From Notamacropus eugenii (taxonomy: Eukaryota > Chordata > Mammalia > Diprotodontia > Macropodidae): 64,000 nt of DNA. Positions 11,370 to 22,165 of this stretch are shown one piece after another; the first letter of the stretch is position 1; every line of letters starts with the position of its first letter. The stretch lies in contig NC_092875.1 of the NCBI RefSeq assembly GCF_028372415.1, positions 407,851,239 through 407,915,238 on the forward strand. The letters run 5' to 3'. Made by a program: the position numbers and the translations under genes. The notes below the pieces were generated by a model. The model worked only from the letters and a program-made list of their open reading frames with translations, was not told the DNA's origin and ran no database searches.

Positions 11370-11562
11370 TGGCTACCCTTGGTGTTCCTCCTCCCCTCCC
11401 CCACCCCTTTTCTGCCTCTTTTTGTGTGTTGTCTCCTCCTTTGTACTGTAAGTTCATTGAGGGTAGGGACTGGTTGTTTTTTTTTAATTAATTGTATTCT
11501 CAGTGGTTTCACTCAGTGCCTTTCATTTTGTAGGTACTTAATAAATGTTGATTGGATTGGAT
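11370..11562 (+). mobile_element. L2 3' end
   Basis: Forward L2 terminus: 'gtgtgttgtctcctcctttg', 'gtaagttcattgagggtagg', 'gtaggtacttaataaatgtt', followed by gattgg tail units. Confidence 0.85.
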
Positions 11563-11689
11563 AAGATTGATTATCTCCATACCATAATGAAGCATCAGGG
11601 TAAGATTCCAGGAGACTATCTGGTCAATATTAGTTATGTGTTATACAGTCAATAAAAATGGTCAATAATCATGATATATTACGAGTCAA

Positions 11690-11935
11690 CAAAATAATGG
11701 TTTCTATTTCTATGGCACTTTTGGGTGACAAAGCACTTGTGTCTCATTTGGTCCTTACAGCGATGTTGTCTCCATAATCTGGGAATGTAACTTTTAATAT
11801 GATTATTTCACATAGGAGAAAACAGATTTAAAGAAGATAAGTAACTGGGGCAAATCCTATAGCTAGCTAAGTGGTGGAACCAAAGCATTCTGACTTTATT
11901 CTGTGTTTTTATGTTGTACTAAATTGTTTCCCTAA
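11690..11935 (-). repeat. MIR
   Basis: Reversed and degenerate MIR: 'tctcatttggtccttacagc', 'cataggagaaaacagattt', 'gtggtggaaccaaagcattc'. Confidence 0.65.
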
Positions 11936-13136
11936 GCAGATAGTTCCAAACTCAACCATGAAGAATATCTCTTTTGGATTTTGCTTCTTATTCATCAGTA
12001 GGTGGTAAAGAGTATAAGTGGATCTTAGATTAGAAAAATAGAATGTGTGAGGGAGAAAGAATGCTTTTCCCCGTCCTCACAGGATGAGGAAACTTAGAGA
12101 TAACTTAGTTCACTTTCTTCACTTTAGAAATGAGGAAACTGAGACTAAAAAGGTCCAAAATCCAGTGTTGTTTCCAGTATAAATTTCTGTCCTTTCTGCA
12201 GTTATTAAGCACTAATTATGTGTGAGGCACCACTGATACAAAGATTTAAGTGTCAGAACTCTAGAGGCACGAGACAGAAGGGATGGGTGATTTATACTGG
12301 AGCTCACTCATTACGAAATTAAGATAAAGACTTGGTTTATTTTAAAGATAATCTCATTCTTCAAAAGACAAAGGAAGCAAAGAGAGAGACAGGTATACTG
12401 GAACTAATTCTAACCAATGAAAAAGAAAGCAATGGTTGCTAAAGTAGAAATGATGGGAACCTTGGGGGAAAAGTGACCATTCTATCTTAGAATTAGTAAC
12501 AGAAGAGAGGAAAGCCAGACATCACCCAGCAGTCATGCTGGATTTTAAATTCAGATTTCAGAGGGTTGAGAAAGTTTGTATGTAGAACTAGGTTCAGAAA
12601 AATGTTAAAAAAACAAAACAAAACAACAACAACAAACCAATAAAACAAAAAAACCCATGTCCTGAAATGCTACCAGGCAAGTCAGCTTGAGGGGAATACA
12701 ATAAAATTCTGGAGCTGTAAACAGAAACAATTCCAATAAGGAAGGAAAGGGGAAGCTGGCTAAAAAGGGAACTTACCATATCAACCAGCTGGAAATTTTA
12801 AAAGTCATGTTTAGGAGATGGAATAAAAGAAAGATAAAGAGGAATGAATACAAAAGGGTAATAGTACTGTGTGAGAAGATTGACAAGAGCACTAAAGTTG
12901 AGGCTGGCTGTGAATGCTGGAGGACAGTAACCAAAAAAACCCAAACTTTTTTTTAAGCTAGGACAGAATCAAAGAAGAAATAGGACCACTCCTCAGACCA
13001 GAGAGAAGGATAATGGATGGGAAAGAGGAAGAGTTACTCAGATCTTATTTTGTTTTTGTTTTCTCTGCTGAGGAAGATGATAACATGGGCTGGTAAGGAC
13101 AAAACAAAAATGGCTAATCCAGAGTTGAAATCCAAG

Positions 13137-13164
13137 ATACATCAGGAGACAGAAACAGAATAAG
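13137..13164. repeat. 28-nt exact direct repeat, native copy
   Basis: Identical to 14226-14253. It fits the CR1/L3 reading here, so this copy is probably the donor. Confidence 0.8.
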
Positions 13165-13444
13165 CACTTGATGAGTTCAAACCACCAGTCCTTAGCAAAT
13201 TATATCCTATAGTGCTAAAAGAAGAGGCGGAAAAGATTGCTGAGCCATCATCCGTGGTCTATGAAAAGAGAATGGGGGAGATACTACAAGGCAAAATGGG
13301 GCAAGTATTTTCCTTATTTTCAAAAAAGAAAGGAGAATGAAGTAAGCAAACTATATTCCAGTAAGCTAGACTTTGAGTTCTGGGGAAATGGTGAAATGCA
13401 TTTTAAAAGGGATGGTTTATGAACTTCTAGAAAGTGAAACAGTG

Positions 13445-13685
13445 ATGATAATACCTAGGTTTTATGTAGTACTTAAAGGTTTACAAAGAACTTTTTGTAT
13501 GTTACGTTATTTGATCCTCATAATTTCCCTGTAAGGTAGAAGTTATCTTTCCCATTTTACAGAGGAAGAAATGGAGGCTGCGAGGTTAAAGGACTTCCCA
13601 GAGTGACAGCTATTATGTGTGTGACAGAGGATTTGAACTAGGATTTTCCTGACTCCAAATTCAACTCTCTATCCACTACACTAAG
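13445..13685 (-). repeat. MIR inside CR1/L3
   Basis: Reversed MIR: 'gttatttgatcctcataatt', 'cattttacagaggaagaaat', 'tatccactacactaag' head. CR1/L3 sequence resumes on both sides. Confidence 0.85.
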
Positions 13686-14225
13686 AACAGGTCAAACCAA
13701 GCTAACTTTATTTCCTTTTTGGACAGGATTAATGAGATTGATGAGGAATGCTTTAGACATGGTTAACCTAGATTTCAGCAAAACACTGGCACAATCTTTC
13801 ATGCTGTACTGTTCGATATCATTGGAAAATGTGGGTCTGGTCAAAAAAAATAAAATTAGATGAATTCAGAAGCTGTTGAACAATGAATCTCAAAGAGTAG
13901 TTGTTAATTGGTCAATGTCAACTTGCAGAAGGTTTTGATGCCTGCAGGATTGGTGATTGACCCTGTATGATATAACTTTTAGTAAGTGCTGGGTAAAAGC
14001 ATAGGTGCCATATCTATAAAATTTGAAGGTAACACATAGATGGGAATTGTGGCTAGCATTATGGATTAGTTTTTTTTTCACTTTCAGTAGGCTAGAATAA
14101 TGACCCAAGTCTAATATGATGAAATTTAATAAAGAGAAATTTAAAACCCTATGCATCAGTTAAAAAAATCAACTCTGCAAACAGAAACTGGGGGCACCAT
14201 CACTGGACAACAGTTTGTGTGGAGA

Positions 14226-14253
14226 ATACATCAGGAGACAGAAACAGAATAAG
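14226..14253. repeat. 28-nt exact direct repeat, inserted copy
   Basis: Sits where CR1/L3 should continue differently, so this is the likely templated insertion copied from 13137-13164. Confidence 0.75.
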
Positions 14254-14454
14254 TACACTAATAATTCTGGTGTGCTATATAAATTCTAGATGAGTCACCA
14301 ATGTAAGACTTGTAGCAGGAAAAATGCTAATTAGGCTTCATTAAGAGAAATACGGTATCCAGAATACTGTAGGTCATTGTCTCACTTTATTTTTTCTTGA
14401 TCAGACCACATTTCAGAAGACCCGTGTTCAAGTTTTAGCTCTTGAGAAAATTCT

Positions 14455-14640
14455 TTCATATGATCATAGATTTAGAATGGAAGGGACCTTCCAAGATCAT
14501 CTAGTATCCTCATTTTACACATAATGAAACTGAGGCTTAGGGAAGTTGAATGATTTTCTCAAAGTCCCATGATTAATAAATGTCAGAGCCAGGATTTTAA
14601 CCCAGGCTCTCTGACTACATAGTCCATGCTCACTGAATAG
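14455..14640 (-). repeat. CORE-type SINE inside CR1/L3
   Basis: Reversed SINE: 'catagatttagaatggaagg', 'cattttacacataatgaaac', 'ttttaacccaggctctctga'. Confidence 0.8.
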
Positions 14641-15246
14641 TATGAACTGTTTGCTTCTGGTCACCATATTTTTGGAAAAGTATTGACAATCTGGAAAGTA
14701 TCCAAAGGAAGGTAATCAAGATGGCAGCAGGTTAGCCCTAAGGATTTAGGGGGAAGCAAAATGCCTGTCCTCAAATATCTGTAGGGTTATAATATGTCAG
14801 AGGAATTACTTTTGTTCTGCTTGACCCCAGAGGACAAAACTAGGAACAATGGGTAAAACTTGCTGTGGGGATGCAGATTTAGGTTTGATGTAAGAAAAGA
14901 AAAATTCCCAACAGTCACAGATATCCCCAGAGGGGATGGACTAGGCAGTGAATTTCTACTCATCAAAGTTCTTGAACTGGAGGCTTGCTGAGGATTTGTG
15001 GGGGCAGCTTCAGAAGAGCTGCTTGGTCAAGTACAGGTTAGAGGAGGTGGTCGCTGACATTTCTTCAGCTCCAAGATTCTGTAGCTGATTCTTGTCTCAA
15101 TCCCTGCTGAGACACATGAATATCCATTAATGTGATGGGTACAGGGGGAGAAAGAAAAGAATAAAGCCTGCACATACATACATACAATCATTAAGGGGCT
15201 TTGTTCCCAACCTAACTATTCTTGACATCTCCAAATTACTTACCTG

Positions 15247-15482
15247 TGTTGTTGTTCAGTCATTTCAGCCAGGTCTGACTCTCTATGACCCCATTTGGAG
15301 TTTTCTTGGCAGAAATACTGGAGTGGTTTGCCATTTCCTTCAACTCATTCTACAGATGAGGAAACTGAGGCAAACAGAATTAAATGACTTGCCCAGGGTC
15401 ACACAGCTACTAAGGCTGTAATAATAAGGCCAGATTTGAATTCAGGAAGGTGAGTCTTTCTGACTCCACCACTTAGCTGTCC
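15247..15482 (-). repeat. MAR1 SINE
   Basis: Reversed MAR1 with a 'tgttgttgttcagtcatttc' 3' end and the diagnostic 'aatactggagtggtttgcca'. It has a small internal deletion. Confidence 0.9.
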
Positions 15483-15558
15483 ATTACTGACTTACATGTA
15501 TGCCATAATCAATTTTAGACTAGTCTTAGAATAAAACCAGAGCTTTTCTGCTTCTGTA

Positions 15559-15571
15559 TCTTAACCCACTT
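15559..15571. repeat. Target-site duplication, HAL1 copy 1
   Basis: tcttaacccactt, paired with tcttaaccaactt at 18315-18327 (12 of 13 identical). Confidence 0.85.
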
Positions 15572-16380
15572 AATTTTTTAAATTTATTTATTTTAAGCTT
15601 TCAACATTCATTTCCACAAAATTTTGAGTTCCAAATTTTCTCCCCATTTCTCCCCTCTCCCCCAAAATGCCATGCATTCTGATTGCCCCTTCCACCAATG
15701 TGCCCTCCCTTCTAACACCCTTCCCTTCTCTTATCCCCATCTTCTCTCTTGTCCTGTACGGCAAGATAAATTTCTATACCCCATTATCTGTATTTCTTAT
15801 TTCCCAGTTGTACACAAAAATAATTCTCAACATTTGTTCCTAACTTCTCTTCCTTCCTCCCTCCCCACCCTTCCCCACTGAGAAAGCAAGCGATTCAATG
15901 TAGGCTATATATGTGTAGTTTTGCAAATGACTTCTATAATAGTCATGTTGCCTAAGACTAACTTTATTTCCCTCCATCCTATCCTGCCCCCCATTTCTTC
16001 TATTCTCTCTTTTGACCTTGTGCCTCCCCAAGAGAGTTTACTTCTAATTTCTCCCTCCTCCCATTTGCCCTCCCTTCCATCATCCCCCACACTCTGCTTA
16101 TCCCTTTCTCCCCTACTTTCCTGTAGTGTAAGATAGATTTTCATACCAAATTGAGTATGCATGTTAATCCTTCCTTGAGCCAAATGGGATGAGAGTAAGC
16201 TTCACTTTTTCTCACCTCCTGCCTTTTTCCCTCCATTAGAAAAGCTTTTTCTTGCCTCTTCTATGAGAAATAATTTGTCCAATTCCATTTCTCCCTTTCA
16301 TCTCCCAATATATTTCTCTCTCACCCCTTAATTTTATTTTTTTAGGTATTATCCTTTCCTATTCAACTCACCCTGTGCTC

Positions 16381-16411
16381 TCTGTCTCTCTCTCTCTGTC
16401 TCTGTCTCTCT

Positions 16412-16449
<38 letters not shown>

Positions 16450-16452
16450 AAT
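16381..16452. repeat. (TC)n(TG)n microsatellite in HAL1 3' UTR
   Basis: Compound dinucleotide array. HAL1 copy 2 has CA/GA-rich sequence at the equivalent place (27830-27870), so it was seeded by the element. Confidence 0.9.
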
Positions 16453-16598
16453 CCCTCCAACTACCCAGAAACTGAGAAAAGTTTCAAGAATTACAAATAT
16501 TATCTTTCCATGTAGGAATATAAACAGTTCAACTTCAATAAGTCCTTTATAATTTCTCTTTCCTGTTTACATGTTCATGCTTCTCTTGATTCTTATGT

Positions 16599-17685
16599 TT
16601 AAAAGTCAAATTTTCTTTTCAGCTCTGGTCTTTTCATCAAGAATGCTTGAAAGTCCTTTATTTCATTGAATGATCATTTTTTTTCCCCTGAAGTATTATA
16701 CTCAGTTTTGCTGGTAGGTGATTCTTGGTTTTAATCCTAGTGCTTTTGATTTCTGGAACATCCTATTCCAAGCCCTTTGATCCCTTAATGTAGAAGCTGC
16801 TAGAGCTTGTGTTATCCTGATTGTATTTCCACAATATTAGAATTGTTTCTTTCTAGCTGCTTTCAATATTTTCTCCTTGACCAGGGAACTCTGGAATTTG
16901 GCCACAATGTTCCTAGGAGTTTCTCTTTTTGGATCTCTTTCAGGAGGTGATTGGTGGATTCTTTCAATATTTATTTTGCCCTCTGGTTCTAAAATATCAG
17001 GGCAATTTTCCTTGATAATTTCATGAAAGATGATATCTAGGCTCTGTTTTTGATCAAGGCTTTCAGGTAGTCCCATAATTTTTAAATTGTGTCTCTTGGA
17101 TCTATTTTCCAGGTCCATTATTTTTCCAATGAGATATTTCACATTATCTTCCATTTTTTCATTCTTTTGGTTTTGTTTTGTAATTTCTTAGTTTCTCATA
17201 AAGTCATTAGCTTCCCTCTGTTCCATTATAATTTTGAAAGAACTATTTTCTTTAGTGAGCTTTTGAACCTCCTTTTCCATTTGGCTAATTCTGCTTTTTT
17301 AAAGCATTCTTCTCCTCATTGGCTTTTTGGGCCTCTTTTGCCATCTGAGTTAGTCTATTTTTAAAGGTGTTATTTTCTTCAACATTTTTTGGGGTCTCCT
17401 TTAGCAAGCTGTTGACTCACTTTTCATGATTTTCTTGCATCACTCTCATTTCTCTTCCCAATTTTTCCTGCACCTCTCTTACTTGCTTTTCAAAATCTTT
17501 TTTAGCTCTTCCATGGCCTGGGATCATTGCATATTTATTTTGGAGGTTTTAGATGCAGAAGCCTTGACTTTTATGTCTCTCCCTGATGGTAAACATTGTT
17601 CTTCGTCTGAAAGGATGGGAGAGAATACCTGTTCACCAAGAAAGTAACCTTCTATAGCCTTATTTTTTTTCCCTTTTTTGGGCAT
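16599..17685 (-). pseudogene. HAL1 copy 1 ORF1, broken
   Basis: Encodes the L1 ORF1 nucleic-acid chaperone in decayed form. The start at 17683-17685 reads M-P-K-K-G-K-K-N-K, matching copies 2 and 3. The best open part (16837-17154) covers the RNA-binding region: M-E-D-N-V-K-Y-L, then N-L-K-I-M-G-L-P-E-S, then I-I-F-H-E-I-I-K-E-N. The product would end R-P-E-L-K-R-K-F-D-F at a TAA (16599-16601). The span of 1087 bp is not a multiple of three, so there is at least one net frameshift, plus stops in the coiled-coil part. It is not functional. Confidence 0.85.
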
Positions 17686-18294
17686 TTTCCAAACCAGTTA
17701 CTTGACTTTTGATTCCTTTGTCAAGAATAGGGTATACTCTGGGGACCTGTAGGTTCTCAGTTCCTCCAAGGTGGCACAATCAAAGGAGAGGGCTTTACTC
17801 CTTAGGGGCCTCCAGTTCTGCCATGCCCCAAGACCTTGCTCAGGGCTGAGGTTCAGATAAGCTGCTCAATTCCCCCAGAGGCTTTATCCAACAATGAATG
17901 TTGACTGCTGTCTACCTGGCCACCAGCTGCCGCCTGGGGCTAGGGCTGTGGGGGACCCTGCTCCCTTGTCACAAAGGTGAAAAAACCCTTTCATTGACCT
18001 TTGAAGCTTCCTCTGGCACTTGCAGTTTGAGAGATCTGTGAACATGACTGCTGATTCCACCCCGAGGCCTGCTCTGGTCCTCCTCCCAGCACCACCTGGC
18101 CAAGGCTGGGCTGGGCTCCACTCTGACAGACCTTTCTCATCAACCTTTCAGGTCACGCTGGACTGGAAATCTCCTCCACTCTGTTGTTCTGTGGCTTCTG
18201 CTTCTCTAGAATTTGTTGAGAGTCTTCTTTTTTTATGGGCAGGTATCATATGGGCTGTGGGGAAAGAGCTAAAATACGTGTGTCTTTCTACTCT

Positions 18295-18307
18295 GCCATC
18301 TTGGCTC
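18295..18307 (-). promoter_or_regulatory. YY1-like motif at HAL1 5' end
   Basis: Minus strand reads gccaagatggcag, about 10 bp from the element start. Human L1 has a YY1 site with the same caagatggc core at the same place, which sets its transcription start. Function here is inferred. Confidence 0.55.
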
Positions 18308-18314
18308 TGCCCCC

Positions 18315-18327
18315 TCTTAACCAACTT
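18315..18327. repeat. Target-site duplication, HAL1 copy 1
   Basis: tcttaaccaactt, the partner of 15559-15571. It fixes the 5' end of the element at 18314. Confidence 0.85.
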
Positions 18328-18459
18328 TAAAGTTGGAGTGTTCTTGGTGGTGTGGTGTTGCATCACTTGTCCAATGTCACAGATACTTCGGATTCAAATC
18401 CAGGTCATAGGACTGTAAGTCAGAGATTCATGGCTGGAGAGCTAGAATGGACCACAGTA

Positions 18460-18690
18460 TCATAGATTTAGAGCTGGAAGGGGCCTCAGAGGCCATCAAA
18501 TTCAAAACATGCATTTTGCAGGTGAGAACAATGAGGCAATTTGTCTAAGGTCACTCAGGAAATGTGCTTCAAGATATACTTTTCACTAATACTAAAATCT
18601 GCCTTCAGAAGCCATATAGTTTAACCCATTCATTTTACAAATTTGTAAATTGAGGCCCAGAAAGATTAGCTTAAAACCACACTAAGAGTT
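18460..18690 (-). repeat. Reversed CORE-type SINE pieces
   Basis: Two partial matches: 'catagatttagagctggaag ... cattttgcaggtgag' and, at 18600-18690, 'catatagtttaacccattca ... ttgaggcccagaaag'. Confidence 0.65.
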
Positions 18691-18744
18691 TTGGAATACT
18701 GTGTTCCAAACATATACACACATATCACAGCTATACAGAGAGTA

Positions 18745-19225
18745 CATAATGCTCTGGAGCTGAGGTCAGGAGGACCTCAGTTCTAACCCAGTTTTAGCCT
18801 TACTAGCTGTGTGTTCCTGGGCAAGCCTCTTGTGTGTGACTCAGGTTCTTATCCTGTAAAATGAGAAATAGTAGCATCTAGGGCAGGTAGGTAGCAGAGC
18901 ACATAGAGCATCCAGCCTGGAGTCAGGAAGGCTCATCTTCCTCAGTTCAAATCTAGACCTAGATACTTACTGAGTGACCTTGGGCAAGTTACTTAACACT
19001 GTTTGCCTGAGTTTCTTCATCTATAAAATGATCTGGAGAAGAAAGTGGCAAACCCCTCCAGTATCTTTGTGAAGAAAATCCAAAATGGGATCATGGAGAG
19101 TTGGAAACGACTGAACTGCAACAACAACTACTTTCCAGAGTTGTTATCTTATCCAACAAGATAATACTGTAGAGTGCTTTGGAAACCTTAGAGTGCTATA
19201 TAAATCTAGCTACTATTATTATTAC
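18745..19225 (+). repeat. MIR split by MAR1
   Basis: The left half (18745-18877) ends 'aatagtagcatct'. The right half (19129-19225) resumes 'ttccagagttgttatc' and runs to 'ctagctactattattatt'. Together they make one forward MIR-type SINE. Confidence 0.8.
18878..19128 (+). repeat. MAR1 SINE nested in MIR
   Basis: Full-length forward MAR1, same orientation as its host, from 'gggcaggtaggtagcagagc' to 'gactgaactgcaacaacaac'. Confidence 0.9.
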
Positions 19226-19385
19226 ATTTGTGCATATATTTCATATATATTCCATGTAGCTATCTGTCTTAGTGTATATGTATATTTATGTATGTGTATG
19301 TATGTATATATATGCATGTGTGTATATGTATATATGTTTGTGTATGTATATGCATATGTATATATGCATATATATCCATAAAACA
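19226..19385. repeat. TATG/TGTA microsatellite
   Basis: Imperfect alternating purine-pyrimidine array grown from the MIR tail. Confidence 0.88.
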
Positions 19386-21060
19386 CTATGCAAATGCCAG
19401 CTATTATAATTATTCAGGAAGCCTGGCACTACCCAGAGTTGTAAGTTGGAATCCATGCCATTTTCTCTCAATGAGCTTAATTAACCATAGCCATAAATAC
19501 TGCCCAGACAGCACTGACTTTGATGTGGGTTCCTAAAAAGACAGCTTTCTGCTAGTTTTGCAGTTAACATGGGTAAAGGAGCACTTTTATGACCTTTCCG
19601 TCTGAGGGTCCAGAATATAAATCAGTGGCGCTGGCCTGGGCACTGTCTTCTGTCCAGCAGGCTGGGCAGTAGGTCTGTTTCCTGCGGGTTTGGCTCTTGG
19701 CCTGGTATGTCTAAGCACTGCACTGTGACAAGAGAACAATGGAACTATGGATCTTCTGGAGGGGGTGGGACTGTCCCTTTCCAGCTGACTGACTGCCATA
19801 GTCCTGACTCAGAGCTAACCCCCAGAAGGATGTACCTCCTGTTTGTCTCCAGGCAAAGAGCTAGGGCTCCTTGTGTCCTGTCATGATGCCATAAGCAAGG
19901 CTAAGATCACTGATCAGTGGTTTCACTCACTGTAGTCTTTGTGGCAGACAGGATGTGATGTGTTCAAAGCATGATTCAGTGGTTGCTGGTTATCTACATT
20001 AGTTGAGAGATATAGAAGGATAACTCAACCGTGGTCTTTTCCACTGAGTGAATTTAATCTCTGTGTAATACTCATGGGAACGATGATGCATTATACCATT
20101 AGCAAGGCCAGCAAAATAACCGTCTTTTGTGGGTAAAACTAAGCACTATATAAAAGGGAGGAGGCAGGATGGCAACATAAAATCCTGACTTCTTTGAGGG
20201 GGAGGGAGAGCCTTAAATCTAAAGACTTTTACAGTTGTACAAACTGTGACAAATCTTCTCCTCCCTGGGCCTCAGTTTCCTCATTTCAAAAAGGAGAGGT
20301 TGAATCAAATCTATAAGATTTGCTCCTTTTGCTCCTTTTTCTTTGAGTTGGGCACCTCTCCTCAGCCCTGCGTTCTCCTTGGGTCAGACAATTTACAAGA
20401 AGTTATCTTGTGAGCCTGACCGTGGGGAAGCAGAACAGAGAAAGAGAGCTATTTTTTTCTGAAGAAAGAAAGATCTGTTCATTTCAGTGGTACTTCACTT
20501 CACTTCAATATTTTGCACCCTCCTGTTTCTCTCACGGCAGTGACAAATCTCACCACTGAGAATTTCACAAGTTTTATTTTAGCAAAAAGACTCAGCACTT
20601 CCATCTTCCTCATTTCCTTCAATTGTCTTCCTTTCATATCTATTTTGTCTTCCAATAACCTTTCTCAGGCTGCATTTTCATGGACTGGTTATATTGACCT
20701 TTTTGGCTTCACTGAGCAGTTCATTTTTTCTTATTAAATTCAGCAGTTGACATAGCTTTTACTCTCTGTCTTAGCCACCTTTGAACTGTTGATCTTCTTA
20801 CCCACTGAATTCACTAACCATCCTGCCTTTCTTTCATTGTAATTTTCGCTAATGACAATATTTCTTCCTAGCTTCTTCCATACTGTATGTACCTGAAGAA
20901 AAAATCTTCTCCGAATTATGCTTTCTCTCATGAAAAGAGGTCTCTCCTTTCCCTCTTCTACCATCTGCTAGCTCTGATTATAGTCTCGTTGCTTTCACCA
21001 TCATCACTTCCTCACCTTCCACTCACTTCTCTGCTATTTGAAATTGATTTCTCAGATGGT
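19386..21060. other. No recognised element
   Basis: About 1.7 kb with short open frames only. No domain, exon or repeat was recognised. Confidence 0.5.
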
Positions 21061-21061
21061 A

Positions 21062-21262
21062 GCTATATCTAGGGCGGGGAAACGGGTGGAGGGAAGGAGG
21101 AAAAACAAGGAAAAAATTTACACGATAACTTTATAATATATTTAAAAGGAATCGCAGGTAGTACATAATAGTCTTGCAGTTTCATGTGCAATCATTTTTT
21201 TTTTACTATACTATGTTATGGAAATGCTTATTTTATTTTTTTAAAAATAAAAGAAAGGGGGA
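21062..21262 (+). repeat. Retroposon-like A-rich tail, family unknown
   Basis: Purine-rich 'gggtggagggaaggaggaaa', then 'tttcatgtgcaatcatttt', and an A-rich end. It resembles a marsupial LINE 3' end but cannot be named. Confidence 0.35.
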
Positions 21263-21511
21263 AAAAAGAAATTTGATTTCTCATTCTGCCATTTTAGCAA
21301 AATTTCTCTCTCCAGGTTTACAAATGACCTCTTAACTGCTCAATCCAATGAGTTTATCTCAGTCCTCAGTGGAATTAGGATTTCTGTAGCTTTTGATATT
21401 GAAGTTACAATGAATCTAGACTCCTGGATACTCTCTCTTCCCTTAGCTTCCTTGACCTTGCATTCTCTCCTCTCCTACTTGTTCTACTTGTTTCTTTATT
21501 TCCTTTTCTGG

Positions 21512-21605
21512 ATAGATCTGGAGTTGGGAGGGACCTCAGAGGGCATCTATTCTAACCCCTTCATTTTATAGGTGAGGAAAATGAGTCCCAAAGTTTAAAT
21601 CTTTG
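21512..21605 (-). repeat. CORE-type SINE, partial
   Basis: 'tagatctggagttgggaggg', 'cattttataggtgaggaaaa'. Confidence 0.7.
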
Positions 21606-21627
21606 GGAAGAGTGGCCAGAGTATACC

Positions 21628-21697
21628 CAGATAACTAGGTGGCAAAGTGAGTTGAATACTGGCTCTGGACTCAGGAAGATCTGAATTCAAATTCTGT
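21628..21697 (+). repeat. SINE head, truncated
   Basis: Forward tRNA-related head 'ataactaggtggcaaagtga ... tctgaattcaaattctgtc', cut at a T-run where L1 sequence starts. Confidence 0.65.
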
Positions 21698-21699
21698 CT

Positions 21700-22165
21700 T
21701 TTTTTTAAAATGTAAAATTAATTAATTGTTCTTTATATATTTGATAGGATTCTTTTGTAAATCCATTTTTGTTTGTTTGTTTGTTTTCCTTTGTCTTTGG
21801 AAACTCCTTTGTCTCATTTATCTCTTTTCCTAAGATTAGTTTTTTAAAATTCTCTATATCTTTTTCTATTAACTTGAGTATTTTATATTTTCGTAAATAT
21901 TATACTTTTTGTTAGTTGTCGACTTTTTCATCACATTATTGGGCAAAATAGTTTCTAATAATTTTCTTTATTTGTTGTGAATTCTAGTTTCTTCTTTTTT
22001 ATTTTAATAATTTGAAGTTTACTCTTTCATTTTTGGATAAATTAGCTAACGATATCTCTTATGTTAGTTTAAAAAACCTCAGATTTTTGTTTTATTTGCT
22101 AATTCTATGGGATTATTTTACTTCCAGTTTTATTTCTTCTTTGATTTTCTGAATTTCTATGTAAT
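21700..22165 (-). mobile_element. L1 ORF2 fragment (pre-RT region)
   Basis: Read on the minus strand, it goes from 'gaagaaataaaactggaagt' through 'gaattagcaaataaaacaaa' and 'aagaatcctatcaaatatat' to 'aaagaacaattaattaattt'. This is the stretch just before the reverse-transcriptase fingers of ORF2. It has decayed and has no open frame. Confidence 0.65.

Larger units (their letters stand above)
12370..15100 (+). mobile_element. CR1/L3-clade LINE, long degenerate copy
   Basis: A 2.7-kb stretch follows the ORF2 of CR1/L3-type LINEs in the correct order. It begins with the 'ctaattctaaccaatgaaaa ... gaaatgatgggaaccttggg ... agtgaccattctatcttaga' block (12400-12500). Next come 'caattccaataagg' (12729), a degenerate 'ttgatgagttcaaaccacca' (13167) and 'aacctagatttcagcaaaac' (13764, the D-F-S-K-A-F-D region of the palm). 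Then come 'agtagttgttaattggtcaa' (13897), 'gatgaaatttaataaagag' (14119), 'cttgatcagaccacatttca' (14396) and the 3' part 'ggaaagtatccaaaggaagg' to 'ggaacaatgggtaaaac'. It is riddled with stops and indels and is interrupted by two reversed SINEs. It cannot move. The assignment rests on colinearity with the remembered family consensus. Confidence 0.75.
15572..18314 (-). mobile_element. HAL1 (half-L1) copy 1, full length
   Basis: ORF1-only L1 derivative read on the minus strand. The 5' end at about 18314 reads ggggcagagccaagatggca, close to the start of copies 2 and 3. Next come a GC-richer 5' UTR, a degenerate ORF1 (17685 to 16599), and about 1 kb of 3' UTR with polypurine tracts and a CA/GA microsatellite. 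It ends in a 'ttttgtggaaatgaatgttg'-type tail and poly-A (T-rich at 15572-15600). No ORF2 sequence is present and no junction suggests that it was deleted from this copy alone. It is flanked by 13-bp duplications with one mismatch (15559-15571 and 18315-18327), showing one insertion of the whole unit. HAL1 is a known group in mammals and is thought to borrow L1 ORF2 protein. Confidence 0.85.
18020..18327 (+). other. Antisense open frame over HAL1 5' UTR (copy 1)
   Basis: Open from a TTG codon through the 5' UTR and beyond the element end (to 18418). The core R-P-A-L ... F-Q-V-T-L-D-W-K-S ... C-S-V-A-S-A-S-L-E-F-V-E-S aligns without gaps over long stretches with the antisense frame of copy 3 (62354-62749). 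No evidence of expression. Confidence 0.4.

Noticed and set aside
18148..18366. Minus-strand ORF in HAL1 copy 1 5' UTR
   Set aside because: Sense-strand frame in untranslated sequence that extends past the element end; not shared with copies 2 and 3.
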